Source: Aggregicoccus sp. 17bor-14 (lineage in GTDB: Bacteria > Myxococcota > Myxococcia > Myxococcales > Myxococcaceae). Taken from it: a stretch of 64,000 bases of DNA. Positions 63,298 through 64,000 of this stretch are shown here, piece after piece. Position numbers and translations under genes: made by a program. The notes below the pieces were generated by a model. The model was given only the letters and a program-made list of their open reading frames with translations, was not told where the DNA came from and did no database searches. Positions within the stretch are counted from its first letter, which is position 1, and every line of letters begins with the position of its first letter. Location: assembly GCF_009659535.1 (NCBI RefSeq), contig NZ_VJZZ01000020.1, positions 49,827 to 113,826 of the forward strand, given 5' to 3'.

Positions 63298-63326
63298 TTG
63301 ACCCCCCGCGAGGCCGAGCGTAGAAG
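63298..63326 (+). promoter_or_regulatory. Array promoter 1
   Basis: TTGACC (63298-63303), 17-nt spacer, TAGAAG (63321-63326), then CCGCCCACC. Preceded by an A-rich tract (GGAAAAAGAATTG), a possible UP element. Confidence 0.65.
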
Positions 63327-63378
63327 CCGCCCACCTTCTCGCGGAGGTCTCTCGGGCGACAGCGCCGGGGAGCGTTCC

Positions 63379-63408
63379 TTGACAGTCTGAATCGAGCTGA
63401 AGCAGCGA
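63379..63408 (+). promoter_or_regulatory. Array promoter 2 (degenerate)
   Basis: TTGACA (63379-63384) is perfect, but the 18-nt-spaced -10 position reads CAGCGA (63403-63408) instead of TAGAAG. The following CCGCGGCATCC still resembles the shared discriminator. It falls in register with the other units, so it is probably a decayed copy. Confidence 0.45.
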
Positions 63409-63465
63409 CCGCGGCATCCGGGAAACCGGCGGCCCCTCCGGCGGAAACGACGGATGGAAAAGCGG

Positions 63466-63494
63466 TTGACGAAGACCGGACGGGAAGTTAGATC
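63466..63494 (+). promoter_or_regulatory. Array promoter 3
   Basis: TTGACG (63466-63471), 17-nt spacer, TAGATC (63489-63494), then CCGCCCACTGC. Preceded by GGAAAAGCGG. Confidence 0.65.
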
Positions 63495-63565
63495 CCGCCC
63501 ACTGCGCAGCGGACCGAGGGCAGCACGGCGGTCCGAAGCGAGAGAGTCGACCCCGAAAAAGGCGG

Positions 63566-63595
63566 TTGACGAAGAGGCCGGCAGGAAGTTAGAAG
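63566..63595 (+). promoter_or_regulatory. Array promoter 4
   Basis: TTGACG (63566-63571), 18-nt spacer, TAGAAG (63590-63595), then CCGCGCCCCGCC. Preceded by CGAAAAAGGCGG. Confidence 0.72.
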
Positions 63596-63668
63596 CCGCG
63601 CCCCGCCCCGAGAAAAGTCGAGCCGCAGAGAAGCGCGGCGGACGGAATGAAGAGCGGAAACGAAGCGG

Positions 63669-63698
63669 TTGACAGGAGGCACGGCGAGGAAGTAGAAG
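63669..63698 (+). promoter_or_regulatory. Array promoter 5
   Basis: TTGACA (63669-63674, consensus), 18-nt spacer, TAGAAG (63693-63698), then CCGCGCCCCGCC. Preceded by GGAAACGAAGCGG. Confidence 0.75.
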
Positions 63699-63765
63699 CC
63701 GCGCCCCGCCCAAAAGAAGCTGGACGCCGAAAGGCGCAGCGGAAATAAAGGCGGCGAAGTAGAGG

Positions 63766-63795
63766 TTGACACAAGACGCGGCAACGAAGCAGAAG
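63766..63795 (+). promoter_or_regulatory. Array promoter 6
   Basis: TTGACA (63766-63771), 18-nt spacer, CAGAAG (63790-63795), then CCGCGCCCCGCC. The first base of the -10 is changed, so it may be weaker. Preceded by GGAAATAAAGGCGGCGAAG. Confidence 0.68.
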
Positions 63796-63862
63796 CCGCG
63801 CCCCGCCGCAGAGTGCACGAAGGTGCGACGCAGAGCGGGAAGTTGACTGCGAAACGAAGCGG

Positions 63863-63892
63863 TTGACGAAGAAGGGCGCGCTGAAGTAGAAG
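63863..63892 (+). promoter_or_regulatory. Array promoter 7
   Basis: TTGACG (63863-63868), 18-nt spacer, TAGAAG (63887-63892), then CCGCGCCCCGCC. An extra TTGACT (63843-63848) lies 20 nt upstream without a matching -10. Preceded by GCGAAACGAAGCGG. Confidence 0.74.
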
Positions 63893-63948
63893 CCGCGCCC
63901 CGCCCGAAAGCGGGCGGCAGGGACGGGCGGGCAGGACGGGCGGAGTGG

Positions 63949-63977
63949 TTGACAGGCGAAAGCGCCAGGGTTAGAAG
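63949..63977 (+). promoter_or_regulatory. Array promoter 8
   Basis: TTGACA (63949-63954), 17-nt spacer, TAGAAG (63972-63977), then CATCGCCCCCC. The discriminator differs from units 4-7. It is the last unit seen and would be nearest the transcribed gene. Confidence 0.72.
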
Positions 63978-64000
63978 CATCGCCCCCCTCGCACTGGCGA

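Larger units (their letters stand above)
63298..63977 (+). repeat. Tandem array of eight promoter-like units, probable rrn control region
   Basis: Units begin (-35 position) at 63298, 63379, 63466, 63566, 63669, 63766, 63863 and 63949, so steps are 81, 87, 100, 103, 97, 97 and 86 bp. Each has TTGAC(A/G/C), a 17-18 nt spacer and, except unit 2, a TAGAAG-like -10; units 4-7 share the following CCGCGCCCCGCC. A-rich tracts lie before most -35s. The units point to the right, beyond the window. The pattern fits stringently controlled rRNA promoters, but no rRNA is seen here, so the target is inferred. Confidence 0.8.

Noticed and set aside
63298..63977. Reading the terminal repeats as small protein genes
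   Set aside because: Minus-strand frames exist across the array but give Arg/Ser/Pro/Phe-rich translations that only reflect the repeat sequence; promoter elements explain the conserved positions better.

Overview
The window is a very GC-rich chromosomal stretch (roughly 70 percent or more by eye), densely packed with short intergenic gaps and strong GC3 codon bias. Gene content points to a myxobacterium, most likely of the Myxococcaceae. The pointers are a protein resembling the Myxococcus-type DUF2378/TIGR02265 paralogous family, a Ser/Thr-kinase-like protein fused to PilZ and DnaJ-like regions, many lipoproteins, TonB/ExbBD, an Omp85/TamB pair, glycogen debranching and 4-alpha-glucanotransferase genes, and several chemoreceptors. 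I see no phage, insertion sequence, CRISPR array or tRNA gene. The window reads as core chromosome rather than a genomic island.

Layout. 1-8.7 kb: a partial tandem SGNH-hydrolase gene, a mannose-1-phosphate guanylyltransferase (manC), an RND efflux pump with its membrane fusion protein, and a LipM-type octanoyltransferase. 8.9-18.7 kb: kinase-like/PilZ/DnaJ protein, a small basic protein, a YjjX-like phosphatase and a GST-like protein, a penicillin-binding lipoprotein with a MecA_N-like domain, phosphomannomutase/phosphoglucomutase, a ROK sugar kinase, a WxxGxW-repeat protein and a DUF2378-like protein. 18.8-27.8 kb: two adjacent envelope units, exbB-exbD-tonB and tamA-tamB. 27.9-38 kb: a small EGF-like lipoprotein, malQ, alkyladenine glycosylase, an ECF sigma factor with a zinc-binding anti-sigma factor, rlmN-cutA, a charged coiled-coil exported protein, glgX, mscL with a zinc ribbon, DedA, a FusB-like FBP protein and a PilZ protein. 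38-53.4 kb: an unusual chemoreceptor fused to a peptide-binding SBP domain, a transglutaminase-like protein, a DUF47/Pit phosphate transporter pair, pssA, astA, an aromatic amino-acid decarboxylase, a LysR regulator divergent from an MFS transporter, and a PstS-like lipoprotein overlapping a second chemoreceptor. 53.5-62.6 kb: glyoxylate shunt (aceB-aceA), a PspC protein, two secreted or anchored hypotheticals, a MOSC protein, fumC, clpP and a DUF952-DJ-1 fusion. 62.6-64 kb: no gene, but a tandem array of about eight near-identical promoters pointing right, out of the window, most likely feeding an rRNA operon.

Most notable items. (1) A 1047-residue protein joins a short two-TM anchor, a complete methyl-accepting signalling domain and a C-terminal family-5 solute-binding domain predicted to lie in the cytoplasm, like an internal-ligand chemoreceptor. 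(2) About 10 kb away, a PstS-like lipoprotein gene overlaps a chemoreceptor gene by 4 nt, a two-gene version of the same binding-protein/receptor idea. (3) The terminal promoter array has a period of about 81-103 bp, conserved TTGAC / TAGAAG elements and a conserved GC-rich discriminator.

Metabolic links: manC and the phosphomannomutase supply GDP-mannose for polysaccharide; glgX and malQ handle glycogen/maltodextrin; aceBA and fumC support growth on acetate, lipid or amino acids; the Pit pair imports phosphate. All functions are inferred from sequence motifs read by eye; no database search was run.
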